In this document: positions 1 to 12,395 of the stretch, in pieces
Position numbering within the stretch: the stretch's first letter is position 1
Layout: every line of letters starts with the position of its first letter
From: Diabrotica undecimpunctata
Lineage: Eukaryota; Arthropoda; Insecta; Coleoptera; Chrysomelidae
Length of the DNA stretch: 64,000 nt
Direction: 5' to 3'
Assembly: GCF_040954645.1 (NCBI RefSeq)
Contig: NC_092804.1
Location: forward strand, 86,173,217 to 86,237,216
The notes under the pieces: generated by a model
Database searches by the model: none
Told to the model about the DNA's origin: nothing
The model's input: only the letters and a program-made list of their open reading frames with translations
Program-made: the position numbers and the translations under genes

Positions 1-432
1 AATATATAATAAACATATATACAAAACATCAACACAACAAAATTATCATATTTATTTATATAGAACTTTCTAATTAAATCTTTATATTATTTATAAAAAA
101 ATTAATTTTTTTTTGTAACAAAGAAAAAAAAAAAGTTTCACATTTTAGGAGTGACTTTCTTTTAAATTTCTTTCCTTCCTGGAAGGAGGGGAAATTGTGT
201 GTTTACATGACTATATTTTTGTGTATACTCTTTCATTTGTTATATAATTTTTTTGTGAACTTTAAATTATTATAGAAATAGACACTTTATTCGGTATTTA
301 GATAGTACCATTCTTTTTGTTGTTAGTTGTAAGTTCGAAAAACTGTAGCTGAAATGATATGAAATTGATCCAGATAACTATGAAAATGATTTTCGTACAA
401 TATGTACACGACTGATACACTTATCTCATCGA
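1..432. other. AT-rich leader upstream of Gypsy-1 gag
   Basis: No gene is visible. This is where the 5' LTR end and primer-binding site of Gypsy-1 should lie, but I find neither a canonical primer-binding site nor a convincing match to the sequence after the pol gene. A TTTTGTAACA at 111-120 ends in the inverse of the TGTTAC that opens the putative 3' LTR, so the LTR could end there, but the flanking bases do not support it. The region is probably intronic to the EML gene. Confidence 0.5.
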
Positions 433-1962
433 TTGGAAAGGTTTAAAGGCGATAACCGTGAAAATGAGCAAGAACGATGCAAACTTACTACGCAATGTAA
501 CCAATTATTTACCAACTTAAATATGGCATATGAAATGGTTAGTCCAATGCGAAGAAACCGTGGTGATGTAACACGAGAGATAAACCGATATCTACTCTCA
601 CGTGAGGATCCGGCTGCCGCTATCGGAACAGAACCAAATGGTCAACGGAATCCAGTGGTTAGTAGGGAAACCGAAGAATCCCTTCTAGATACCTTGAACC
701 CCCCAGGTTTACCCAATATATCAAGAAGCCTAAACATCATAGGAGACATTGTGGACCATCCGGAGGACAATTTAAACCACCCTCCTCCATATACGAGCAA
801 ATTTTTGACTAGGCAATCTAGTTCGTACCTGGATTCAGCCCGAGCACCTTTTCCACGAGGACTAAACAAAACACACGAGGAGCTTCCTAGTTCATCCAAT
901 TCCAAAGTTCACTTCACTTCTGATATTTCACGGATAGTGGCTATTGATGAAATGGAATATCCCCGTAATATGACAACGCTAGAAGAACCTAGTTGTTCCC
1001 GTAGATTTGTGGATACCGCAGGATCCCTTGCCCCGCAGTTTGGTAACCTTCGTCTGGGACCTAACACTACTTCTATACCTGGTTACGGAGAGGGGACATA
1101 TTCTTCAAATCCACTCATTTATCGATGGAATCTCAGATTCAACGGGCGTTCTAGCGTTAACGAATTTTTGGAACGAGTTGAAGAACTCCGGCTCTCACGT
1201 GGCATAAGTAAAGCCCAACTTCTTCTATCTGCCCCGGAACTCTTCGAAAAAGAGGCGTTGTATTGGTTCAGGACAGGAAATTTTCATTCTTGGGATGACC
1301 TAGTGACTCAGTTACGGGATGCGTTTAGACCATATGACTACGAGTACAGTTTATGGGACGAAATTCGCCGTAGGACTCAAGGTAGCCAAGAGAAAGTTCT
1401 GACTTACATAACCGCAGTGGAGAACTTATTTCGCCGATTAGACCGTCAGCCATCCGAAGAGTACCGAGTAAACATCTTACGAAGAAACCTTTTACCATAC
1501 ATCCAGAGTCAATTAGCCCTCCATCAGGTTAAGACAGTTCACGAGTTAATACGGTTATGTAGAGCCGTTGAGGAGACAGAAGAAAGAGTGAAGAATTTCA
1601 CCCCACCTTCTACCTCCTACAGAAACTTACTTGAACCGGAACTGGCATACCATCGTCCATCTCAACCACCACATATCTCCGCGATACGGACCTCCTTAGG
1701 AAGCACTGGCCAACAAGGAAACTTTTCCGACCACACTGATAGTAGGACCAGTACTTTAGGAGACCCTCCTACCTCTTCTTCTACTTCTCACTCCACCACT
1801 ACTAGCCGACAACCACAGTGTTGGAACTGTCACAAAGATACGCATAAATTCCGAAATTGTCCTGATCCGCGTAAAAAATTCTGCTTTAAGTGTGGTTATG
1901 CCGAAGTAATGGTAAAGAATTGTCCTACCTGCACAAAAAACTTCCGGGCCGGTCCACAGTAA
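433..1962 (+). CDS. gag: Gypsy-1 gag polyprotein (Ty3/gypsy LTR retrotransposon)
   Basis: Intact 509-residue structural polyprotein that would form the cytoplasmic retrotransposon particle and package RNA. The central part (about residues 220-390) has the helical, Trp- and Arg-rich look of a retrotransposon capsid (for example RWNLRFNGRSSVNEFLERVE). Near residues 463-495 there are two zinc knuckles. The first is a complete CX2CX4HX4C (CWNCHKDTHKFRNC). The second keeps the three cysteines but has Val where His should be (CFKCGYAEVMVKNC). The stop is at 1960-1962, after an overlap with pol. The start is the first ATG of the open frame; upstream bases do not settle it. Absence of stops suggests a fairly young copy. 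Confidence 0.85.
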   Translation: MERFKGDNRENEQERCKLTTQCNQLFTNLNMAYEMVSPMRRNRGDVTREINRYLLSREDPAAAIGTEPNGQRNPVVSRETEESLLDTLNPPGLPNISRSLNIIGDIVDHPEDNLNHPPPYTSKFLTRQSSSYLDSARAPFPRGLNKTHEELPSSSNSKVHFTSDISRIVAIDEMEYPRNMTTLEEPSCSRRFVDTAGSLAPQFGNLRLGPNTTSIPGYGEGTYSSNPLIYRWNLRFNGRSSVNEFLERVEELRLSRGISKAQLLLSAPELFEKEALYWFRTGNFHSWDDLVTQLRDAFRPYDYEYSLWDEIRRRTQGSQEKVLTYITAVENLFRRLDRQPSEEYRVNILRRNLLPYIQSQLALHQVKTVHELIRLCRAVEETEERVKNFTPPSTSYRNLLEPELAYHRPSQPPHISAIRTSLGSTGQQGNFSDHTDSRTSTLGDPPTSSSTSHSTTTSRQPQCWNCHKDTHKFRNCPDPRKKFCFKCGYAEVMVKNCPTCTKNFRAGPQ

Positions 1963-4900
1963 GTCGGTCGGGATCAGCTATTGAAAATCCGACTTCCAAA
2001 ATTTCTTCTATGTCCGTACTACTAGATTTTGTATTAGCTCATGCAAAGCATGACACTCGACCTTATTTGTCCATCACGATTTTAGGTAATCAATTTTTAG
2101 CTTTGTTGGACAGTGGATGTTCTAAGACAGTTATCGGTAGTCTTGGTTGGGAACGACTCAAAAGAGTGTGTACACTGAAACCTTCGGGACAACCTAGGGA
2201 ATGTACTGTCGCCAACGGTGTAAGGTGTCCTATTCTTGGTTTCATCACTATACCCATCCAACTACAAGATAGGGTGAAAATTATGGAAGTAATGGTGGTA
2301 CCTAGCCTTCCACACACCGCTATCCTGGGCATAGATTTTTGGATTTCCATGAACATCGTTCCTGACTTATACTCCGGACAATGGTCTTTTCGGACAGACA
2401 ATGATTTACCACTAAATCACATAATGGCCATCCATTCCGTCGAGCGTCTATCTACGACACAAAAGATGCATTTGGACGAATTGATCGAGACCACTTTCCG
2501 TGCAATGGGTAGTAAAATAGGATGTACTGATTTAGTCGAACATGAGATAAGAACCACTGCTCAACCTATAAAACAAAGACATTACCCTCTTTCACCGGCT
2601 TTGCAAAAACATGTGAATACTGAACTAGATAAGATGTTAAAAGAAGACATAATAGAACCATCGACTTCCCCTTGGGCTTTTCCTATTGTTTTGGTCAGAA
2701 AACCTGATGGATCCTACCGATTTTGTGTCAATTACAAAAAACTTCACGAAGTTAGTGAGAAGGACGCATATCCTATACCTTTTGTCTCATCCACCCTGGA
2801 CAAATTAAGGGATGCAAGATATCTTTCGACACTAGATATCAAGTCAGCTTATTGGCAGATAAAAGTGGCTAAGGCTAGCAGACCTCTAACGGCTTTTGTT
2901 GTCCCCACGCGAGGACTATTTCAATTTAAGAGAATGCCTTTTGGGCTACATTCAGCCCCCGCGACGTGGCAACGATTTATTGATCATGTCATAGGATATG
3001 AACTGGAACAATTCGTATTCGTCTATCTAGACGACATTATCATTTGTACTCTAACCTTTGAACAACACCTGGATGTACTGGCTAAAGTTTTTCGGAAACT
3101 TAAAGATGCGGGTTTGACGCTCAATCGAGAGAAATGCCATTTTTGTAAACCAGAACTTAAATATTTGGGATATGTAGTTAATGAATCTGGTTTACTTGTG
3201 GACCCAGAAAAGGTTGAGGCAATTGTTGGCATTCCAAACCCCCAAACCACCTCAGAGGTTCGTAGAGTTATTGGACTGGCATCCTGGTATCGTCGCTTTA
3301 TACCGAATTTCGCCACCCTTATCGCCCCGTTGACAGCGTTACTTCATAAAAATGTTAAATTTTGTTGGGACGATTCATGCACGGCTGCCTTACAGAAAAT
3401 CAAAGAACATCTAATATCAGCTCCAATACTTACCTGTCCTAATTTCGATCTGCCCTTTATAATCCAAGCAGATGCGAGTGATTATGGTATCGGAGCAACA
3501 TTATCTCAGAAATTCGAGGACGGAGAGAAAGAAATCGCCTACCTAAGCCGATCTCTTAGTAAGGCAGAACGTAGGTATACAACCACCGAAAAGGAATGCC
3601 TAGCGGTATTGCATGCCGTAGAGAAATTCAGACCCTATGTGGAAGGAACGCGATTTCAGGTAATTACCGATCATTACAGCCTCAAATGGCTGTACAACTT
3701 TAAGGACCAGGCCGGTCGTGTAGCGAGATGGGCAGTACATCTACAACAGTATGATTTTGAGATTATACATAGGAAAGGAGCAGAACATGTAGTACCAGAC
3801 TCTCTTTCCCGATCAGTTCCTTGCGTCGAAACCATACAAACCACTCCGTCTAATCCTCCGATAAAAGATTCTTGGTACATCCGTCAACAAAGAAAAATAA
3901 AGAAGACTCCAGATAAATATCCCGATTGGAGAATTGAGAATGAACAACTTTATAAACTATCCAAGGTTCCGTATCCGAACCTCATCAGTCGAGTTCAAGA
4001 ATGGAAAATAGTAATTCCCAAAGAAAATCGCACTTGCCTCATTCATAATTATCATGCACCCGTCACTTGTGGACATCAGGGTGTATATAAAACCTTGGGT
4101 AGGATAAATCAAAAATATTATTGGCCAAAAATGAAAGCAGATATTGCTCGTTATATTCGTCGCTGTGAAACTTGCCTCAAAACTAAACCCGAACAGAAAG
4201 CACCACGAGGGCTGATGCTAAGTATGACTCCGACTACCTCACGTCCTTGGCAAATTTTGAGCTTAGATCTAGTTGGACCTCTTCCCCGTTCGTCAGCAGG
4301 ATACACCTTCATATTCACGGTCTGTGATGTATTTAGCAAATTTGTTTTGTTCTTTCCTCTTCGAAACGCCACCTCTTCAAAAATCGCAGAACATATAGAA
4401 GATAACGTATTTCTACTATTTGGGGTACCTGAAAAGATTATTATGGACAATGGGAAACAGTTTCATAGTCATCAGGTCAATACGATTTTGAACAAGTATG
4501 GTGTAGAAAAACGTTACCTTTCAAACTATTCCCCTCAGGGAAACACTATTGAGAGATATCATCGAGTACTCAAGACCATGTTGAGTGCCTATGTGGAAAA
4601 GAACCATCGCCTTTGGGATACATACTTGCAAAAGGTTGCTTGTGCTATGCGGTCTGGCCGCCATGAGGTCACCCAAATGACCCCAAATTTTATTATGTTT
4701 TCCAGAGAGCTAAACCTTCGAGGTTCAGACAACACAGCCTTGGAAATTCTCGACGATATCTACGACCCCTTATCTCGATCAAAAGCACTTCTGGAGGTAT
4801 TTCAGGATGTAGCTGAACGAATTCAAACTGCTTTTAAGAAGAGTCGGACTCGCTATAATCTTAGAAGAAGAGATGATAAGTTCACACTCAACCAACTAGT

Positions 4901-5117
4901 CTGGAAACTAGTATACACCTTGTCAAATAAAGCTCAAGGAATAACATCGGGATTGGCCCCAAAATTTGAAGGACCTTATCACATTACCAGGATCCTATCT
5001 CCATGGTCCTATGAACTGAAAGATGATAAAGGACGAAACTTAGGAGTATGGCATGCGAAAGATTTAAAAAGTCACCCGCCAGATGCCGATAAAACTGACG
5101 ATTCAGACTTAGAATAG
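1890..5117 (+). CDS. pol: Gypsy-1 pol polyprotein (PR-RT-RNase H-IN)
   Basis: Intact 1075-residue pol in the -1 frame relative to gag. The ATG at 1890 only marks the open frame; real entry is probably by frameshift at 1935-1941. In order: aspartic protease (LLDSGCSKTVIG, catalytic D near residue 74); reverse transcriptase with FCVNYKKLHEVSEKDAYPIP and a catalytic YLDD near 379-382, a gypsy-type variant of YVDD; RNase H (IIQADASDYG near 525); integrase with an HHCC zinc finger ending in CETC (about 715-760) and a D,D,E triad in DLVGP (about 793), MDNGKQF (about 853) and NTIERYH (about 887); and a C-terminal GPY module (KFEGPYHITRIL near 1027). All catalytic residues are present, so the copy looks potentially competent. 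There is no env-like ORF downstream. Confidence 0.93.
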   Translation: MWLCRSNGKELSYLHKKLPGRSTVSRSGSAIENPTSKISSMSVLLDFVLAHAKHDTRPYLSITILGNQFLALLDSGCSKTVIGSLGWERLKRVCTLKPSGQPRECTVANGVRCPILGFITIPIQLQDRVKIMEVMVVPSLPHTAILGIDFWISMNIVPDLYSGQWSFRTDNDLPLNHIMAIHSVERLSTTQKMHLDELIETTFRAMGSKIGCTDLVEHEIRTTAQPIKQRHYPLSPALQKHVNTELDKMLKEDIIEPSTSPWAFPIVLVRKPDGSYRFCVNYKKLHEVSEKDAYPIPFVSSTLDKLRDARYLSTLDIKSAYWQIKVAKASRPLTAFVVPTRGLFQFKRMPFGLHSAPATWQRFIDHVIGYELEQFVFVYLDDIIICTLTFEQHLDVLAKVFRKLKDAGLTLNREKCHFCKPELKYLGYVVNESGLLVDPEKVEAIVGIPNPQTTSEVRRVIGLASWYRRFIPNFATLIAPLTALLHKNVKFCWDDSCTAALQKIKEHLISAPILTCPNFDLPFIIQADASDYGIGATLSQKFEDGEKEIAYLSRSLSKAERRYTTTEKECLAVLHAVEKFRPYVEGTRFQVITDHYSLKWLYNFKDQAGRVARWAVHLQQYDFEIIHRKGAEHVVPDSLSRSVPCVETIQTTPSNPPIKDSWYIRQQRKIKKTPDKYPDWRIENEQLYKLSKVPYPNLISRVQEWKIVIPKENRTCLIHNYHAPVTCGHQGVYKTLGRINQKYYWPKMKADIARYIRRCETCLKTKPEQKAPRGLMLSMTPTTSRPWQILSLDLVGPLPRSSAGYTFIFTVCDVFSKFVLFFPLRNATSSKIAEHIEDNVFLLFGVPEKIIMDNGKQFHSHQVNTILNKYGVEKRYLSNYSPQGNTIERYHRVLKTMLSAYVEKNHRLWDTYLQKVACAMRSGRHEVTQMTPNFIMFSRELNLRGSDNTALEILDDIYDPLSRSKALLEVFQDVAERIQTAFKKSRTRYNLRRRDDKFTLNQLVWKLVYTLSNKAQGITSGLAPKFEGPYHITRILSPWSYELKDDKGRNLGVWHAKDLKSHPPDADKTDDSDLE
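1935..1941 (+). promoter_or_regulatory. -1 ribosomal frameshift heptamer A-AAA-AAC
   Basis: The heptamer AAAAAAC sits in the gag/pol overlap, 18 nt before the gag stop. In the gag frame it reads A AAA AAC (Lys-Asn), exactly the X XXY YYZ phase needed for tandem -1 slippage. After slipping, the ribosome reads Lys-Lys-Leu-Pro and continues into pol, which is open from there to 5117. The GC-rich stretch that follows (CTTCCGGGCCGGTCC) could form a stimulatory structure, but I could not establish a clear stem. Confidence 0.8.
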
Positions 5118-5201
5118 CATTAATGATCTTATATTTATACAAATTTTAATTATTTTAATGGCTCCATTACGGTTTTCTTGAGGAAAACCTTTTTTGTAGT
5201 T

Positions 5202-5211
5202 AGGGGAGAGT

Positions 5212-5220
<9 letters not shown>
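5202..5220 (+). other. Polypurine tract and start of Gypsy-1 3' LTR
   Basis: AGGGGAGAG at 5202-5210 is followed by T and then TGTTACAGG from 5212. A purine run directly before a TG dinucleotide, about 90 nt after the pol stop, is the usual plus-strand priming site and LTR start. Confidence 0.65.
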
Positions 5221-6930
<1,710 letters not shown>

Positions 6931-7984
6931 AGTTAATTAATTCAGTATTGTGTCATTTTGATGTGGCTGACCATAAAACACGGTCCTTAGTCGATCCAAG
7001 GTAGCTGGGTAGTTAAAATGGTCCACCAACCTGGCTTGATAGTCTTAAAAAGGAAGAGATAGGATATAAAAGATGGGATATTCCAGGTTAGAACTAGTAA
7101 ATCACAGATGTAGGTGGCAGCTGAACTGGTCATAGTTGAATTTGTTTGGAGCCATGTCACTGTGGCAAGTACTGAGCACCATAATATGGCCCACACCTAG
7201 CTCCACAGCCACGAAGGATTGCCTCGGATACGCACAATCTCCTGAGTGCATATTGCACCATATATAAGGCAGATACTGGTTAGAGCGTGTGTTGATTGTG
7301 GCGATTTCTCATATTACAGTTAGAGAATTGCGTTATTTTTATGAGTAAGTATTAATAAATTTGAATATGTAGCTGTGAAGGATGTCAATATCCATTACCA
7401 CAGGTATCTACCCCAAAGGTCTTGATGGTCGAGTATTCAAGCTACCAATAAATAGAAAGAAAATACCTATCGACTAGGTCGAGTGATGATCTACTATCAG
7501 AAGTAGGTGAATTCGAAATTTTAAAAACGGAAAATATCGAGAAAATGAAAGGATTGTGCTTTCTTACATTTTGGTATAAATTAAAACACTTTGTTGTAGC
7601 GAACATACACACCAACTTCACTTTGACTCAGAGTTTCCTTGGAGAGGGTAGAGTCTGATCTAGGCCTATTGACCCATTAAAGACTCTAGTAATGCCATTG
7701 TATTTTCAGCGCGTGTAGAGTTTAGGAAGTGTATTCGAACTCCTGGTCAATAAAAATACAAAGTTCAGATTAAGCGATGCAATCAGGACACTAATTTATT
7801 AGATTTTAATTAAACGTCTGATGACACTGTGGAATAACTCTTAGAGTCTTGAAGAAATAAAGTCATAGAATTATCAATCATTATAGATTAAAACATACAC
7901 TAAACAGTTTATCACCTGCTAAATGATTTTCGACCCAAGATTTAAAAAACGTATAGTAAGTAGATAATTAAATGATAATTGACA
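6931..7984. other. Unassigned intronic or TE-derived sequence
   Basis: No coding match. A TATATAAGGCAG stretch near 7260-7272 followed by a pyrimidine-rich initiator-like region looks like a retroelement promoter. It may belong to an LTR of Gypsy-1 or of the decayed Gypsy-2 that follows, but nothing else supports this. Confidence 0.3.
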
Positions 7985-8230
7985 AAAAAACAGCTTTTTT
8001 AACTGGATTTGATCTCTACATGTTCCAGGTTCTACCAGTTGGTCTTTGTAATGCTCCAGAACCTCTGATAGAGATGGTTTTAAGAGGACTTACCTAGAAA
8101 ACATGTCTAGTATATCTTGGTGATATATTATGTCCAAAATCTTTGATGAGTATCTGAAATACCTAACGAGGTATTATACAGATTGAGAAATGCCAATTTA
8201 AAGCTAAATTATAAGAATTGTTTACTAAAA
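7985..8230 (+). pseudogene. Gypsy-2 pol remnant, RT palm (left part)
   Basis: Translating with tolerance for stops gives a gypsy RT palm: KTAF, then FQVLPVGLCNAPEP, then VLRGLT, KTCLVYLGDIL (the YVDD box decayed to YLGD) and NANLKLNYKNCLLK. This matches the mdg1/412-like pattern 'VMPFGLCNAPATF...LVYLDDIVV...NLKLNPKKC'. The frame has stops and frameshifts. Homology halts at about 8230, where a DNA transposon begins, and resumes at 10890. Confidence 0.75.
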
Positions 8231-10889
8231 TATTTTTCACCTAAGAAGACCGCTTTGCAATTAAATGCTGGTAACTTTATTACTAGTGGACCAGATAAGC
8301 GGCGATATATTTTACACTACCCTTATGAATAACATTTTAATATTTTATTGCAATGGTATGAGTACGGAATATTTATTTAAACAGTGAATTTATTACATGT
8401 TAATTTTTTTTTACTTTCTTCTGACTTATCGTATAATGTAAGTTTACCCAATAATCAAAGTTATGCCTTTACAAGAACATATTATTTGAAAAATAAAGAG
8501 TAAATACCATGGGTCATAATAATTGTAATGTCCTTTATACACAGTTTAAAAATTTGTTTAGTAATGTATTTCTTAAATCCACACAATCATTGAAAAATGA
8601 TTCATGCTGTTTAAAAATATCTTTCTGTTAACAACTCTGTCTTCGACAAAGTAGATCAAATTCAAACGTCACCATATTTCTCTTCTGTTTATCTTTTAAA
8701 ATTAATTGATGGTCGTGGGTTGTATTGGTGTAATTTAATAATTTAACAAAATACATAATCAGCAAAAATATTTTTTAAAACATGCGAACGGTTTTTGCAA
8801 TCACAATCAATGCGGTGTTTATGCTTGTTTAGCATTGGCTGTTAAATAATTTGTGTTCGATTGTTTCGTTGTTGTATAACCCTCGTCCTTTTTAGGGTGT
8901 AGTAGTTGTATATAAGTACCAATTTTTTATAGTAGTGTAGGGAAACGGTACTTTAAAGTAAAATGAGTAATTTGGAAGAAAATAAAATACAGATTATAGT
9001 GAGAGTAGAGTGTTATCTCCAGAAAAACGGCGTTTAGTTCTAAAAGTCGAAAGTTATTTCAATTTGGAAAAAAATAATATGGGCCCATTGACATCTGTTA
9101 TGGCATGCGATGCTTGCGGTATCTCAGAGAGGACATTCCGAAGAATTAATAACATGAGTGAGGATAAAATAAATAAAGTAAGCAAGAGAAATCGTCGACA
9201 TTCAAAAACTTTAGATTTGCACCAGTCAATTAAACTTGCAATTAAAAATATTATATATAATACGTATAAAGCCAAAGAACATGTAACAGTTAGGGCGGTG
9301 TTACAAAAAATAAAAGACAAGGAACTGTGTGATATTAGTTTAATAAGTTTGTGGAGAATACTGAAACATTTAGGTTTTAGATATAAAAAGACAAATAATA
9401 GACAAGTATTGTGTGAACTCTCTAATGTTGTTTCAAAACGGTGGCATTTTTTAAGAAAATACCTGAACAATAAAACGTTTGATAGTCCTAGGCAAGTTGT
9501 ATTTTTAGATGAAACTTGATTTTCGCTAAAGGAAATATGTCAAAATCATCCTGACAAGATGGCACCACGAAATGTTATTCTTCTAGTCGTTCTGGTAATT
9601 GTAAACGCTACATTATACTTCATGCTGGAAATGATGAGGGTTTTATTCCTGACGCTAGTTTAATTTTTTCGTCCACAAAGAATACAGGTGATTACCATGG
9701 AAATATGGATGCAAATATTTTTGAAGAATGGTTTGAAGAAAATTTGTTAAAAAAATTAGAACGACCATCCATAATAGCATTGGATAATGCATCCTACCAC
9801 TTAAGAGTAGAAGAGCGATTTCCTTCAAGCAGCTGGACAAAAGAAGAAATAAAGTTGTGGTTGACAGAAGAGAAAATTTATCACAGTGACATATTTTTAA
9901 AGTCGATTTACTTCAAAGGTGTGGAGAGCACAAAATTCAAAAGAAATTTGTTACTGACCAAATGGCTCTTAAATATGGCCATGAAGTTTTTCGACTTCCA
10001 CCCTACCATTGCCACTATAATGCAATTGAGTTAGTTTGGGGTATAGCCAAAAATTTTTATGATAAACATGCATCCAAAACAACAGATGGCGCTAGCGTTC
10101 TTAGTTTATGGAAAGAATTGCTAGAAGAGCAGAACAATGGCAAAATTGTATTAGACATACGGAAGACATAATCATTCAGTTTTTTCAAACCGAGAGAGTT
10201 ATAGATGAGGTCCGGCCGCTAATTATTCGGATAGACAGTTCAGATAGTGACGACTCTGATAGTGAAATATCAGACAGTGAATAGGACAAATCGCTAAAAA
10301 GAAGTAACAAAAAAGTGTTTCGGGAATTCAATTCGGACTTTGTGGTGTGTTTTAGTTAAACGGTAAAGTAATTTCGGTCTAATTACTGGACTGCATACTC
10401 TCAATAGCTTTGGTATTAATTACTGGATTACACGTGTTTAAACATTTTGTTTTGCTGAAAACTTGGAAGTGATTTAGTGTCAATTTGTTTCAAGGTTATA
10501 TTTAATACAGTTTCTGCAGAAAGTAAAGTCTTGGATGTATTTTATTCAAATTTGGACATACCAGCAACTTTAGTATTGTCCAATTTAACTGCATGCAAAA
10601 CCATTCGTATAATTTTCACTCTACGCAAAATAGAGACTTATTGAAACCTTGATGAACATTTGATGTCGACTAATAATTTCGAGTATTCGAAATATTTCGT
10701 CCCACTTCTTTTAACACGCCCTGTATATACATATTATATTCGTTTTATTTGCCCTTGATACATAAAATACAGGAAGTTAAATATTTTTACTTTTAAAGCT
10801 ATCGGAATTAAATATTAACGCCCCACTGTTTGAGGCCCACTGATCATATCTTAATTACATATCGGCCTTCATAGGGTAAAAGGATTATA
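8231..10889 (+). mobile_element. Tc1/mariner-superfamily DNA transposon nested in Gypsy-2
   Basis: A 2.65 kb insertion separates two halves of one gypsy pol. Its ends form imperfect inverted repeats: TTCACCTAAGAAGACCGC from 8236 resembles the reverse complement of the bases ending near 10880 (TTTACCCTATGAAGGCCGA), and both are followed inwards by an AATTAA block. Both flanks carry TA (8231-8232 and around 10886-10889), as expected for TA target duplication. Exact ends are uncertain by several bases. It contains the transposase pseudogene at 9010-10284. Confidence 0.7.
9010..10284 (+). pseudogene. IS630/Tc1/mariner-type transposase, broken
   Basis: The nuclear transposase that would cut and paste the surrounding element. 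The N-terminal half (9010-9519) has a helix-turn-helix-like region and ends at VVFLDET, the first catalytic Asp, followed by an in-frame stop. The middle part (from 9705) has IIALDNASYH, the second Asp, then PSSSWTKEEIKLWLTEEK. A frameshift near 9960 leads to RLPPYHCHYNAIELVWG with the catalytic Glu. The second Asp and the Glu are about 80 residues apart, far more than the 34-41 of classical Tc1/mariner, because of an inserted block before the PPYH motif. Another frameshift gives a C-terminal Asp/Ser-rich acidic tail (SSDSDDSDSEISDSE) ending at 10284. At least one stop and two frameshifts make it inactive. Confidence 0.8.
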
Positions 10890-12395
10890 TTTCAAAGAGA
10901 GACGTACTATCTAAGACATATCTTTTCAGTAGAAGAAATTAAAACTGATCCAGGGAAAATTTCAGTTATTAAAGATTGGCGTAAGCTAGAAAATAAAAAG
11001 GAAATTAGAAGTTTTTTTGGACTCTGTTCATATTACCAAAAATATATTAAAGATTTTTGCTGTATTGCTAAGCCCCTCTATCAGCTAACTAAAAACAACA
11101 TTGAATTTGACTGGACACCGAATTGTCAAAATGCATTCGTAGATTTTAAAAAACGACTTACAACAGCACATATCCTAGCCTATCCATGAGAATATGAAAA
11201 ATTACTGTTGGATTGTGACGCATCTCAGGATGGTAGTGACGACAAAAATGTTATTGCATATTTTAGTAAAACAATAGAAAAGGCTGAAAATAATTATTGC
11301 GTTACCAAAAAAAGCTCCTAGCTACTATAAAAGCCATAAACCATTTTGATACTTTCCTTTAGAATAGAAATTTCATAGCACTTTGCAGTGGTTAACGAAT
11401 TTTAAAAAGCCAGAAAGACAAGTTGCTCGGTGGATAGAGACTTTACCAGCATAACTTCGATGTAGTACATCGAATAGTTCATCACCATAACAATGCCGAT
11501 ATTCTTTCTAGGCGATCCTGTTTGGAACGACAATGCCATTACTGTAGAAGACTTAAAGAAAAAGAGAACGTAATCAAAAAGTAAGTCTCCAGGTGACCAC
11601 AGTTAATCAGGAAGAAAATAATGATCAAACTTTCCCGGAAAAACTTAAAAAGACTTAAAAGAAATCTAATGACGTAAAAGTCATACGAAAATGGCTTGAA
11701 AATGGAGTAAGACCTATTTGTCAGGAAATATAAACCAAATACACTGAAACTATTGAGGCATATTGGACCTCAATGGGAATCTCTGTATTTTTCCGATGGT
11801 CTATTATATCGAAAGTAGAAAAGTCCGGATGGAGTACGGCACAGTTTAATAATTGGTACTACCAAAGTCACACATTAAAAGTGTGTTGCAAGAACCTCAT
11901 AGTAGTGTTTCTGGAGGACATTTTGGAGTTTAAAAAACACTTTCCAGAGGTCAAGATAGATTTTACTGCATTAATTGTCGCCAAGGAATTGTTATTATTA
12001 TTAATAGAAGATTGGTGTAAGAAATTGCGATTTACCTACGTAACGGTAGAAAAGGTCCTAGATCAAATAGTCGTGGTAAAATGGTACAATATCTTTCCAG
12101 ACAGAGAACCTTTTGAACGACTTAAAGTGGATATACTTGATCCATTCCCGATAACAGGAGAAGAAAACAAGTACTTAGGTCGCAGTAAATTTTTTTTTAA
12201 ATGGCCTGAAATTGCATCCGTTCCTAATCAAAAAGCGGCTACCTTAGTAGAAGCATTCGTAACATACATCATATCAAGAGATGGAGTTCCTTTAGAGTTA
12301 TATTCTAATTAAGGGCAAAATTTTGAATTAGAATTATGTCAAGAATTAATAAAAATCTTGGATATTAAGAAAACTTGCACTACACCTCTCTTATT
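10890..12395 (+). pseudogene. Gypsy-2 pol remnant, RT thumb, RNase H and integrase (right part)
   Basis: Continues the interrupted RT: FQRETYYLRHIF then EIKTDPGKISVIKDWRKLEN, FFGLCSYYQKYIKDF and DWTPNCQNAF. RNase H follows with DCDASQDGSD, AYFSKTIEKAENNYCVTK and HNNADILSRR. The integrase lies in the 11773-12312 frame and ends near DIKKTCTTPL, inside the catalytic core. The match stops at about 12390, so the 3' part of the element is missing or unrecognisable. Many stops and frameshifts; an old copy of a lineage different from Gypsy-1. Confidence 0.78.

Noticed and set aside
1..120. End of the Gypsy-1 5' LTR at 120 (TTTTGTAACA)
   Set aside because: The same ending occurs at 6920-6930 and inverts the TGTTAC start at 5212, but beyond about 30 AT-rich bases the two regions do not match, and no primer-binding site follows. 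For an element with intact ORFs the LTRs should be near identical.
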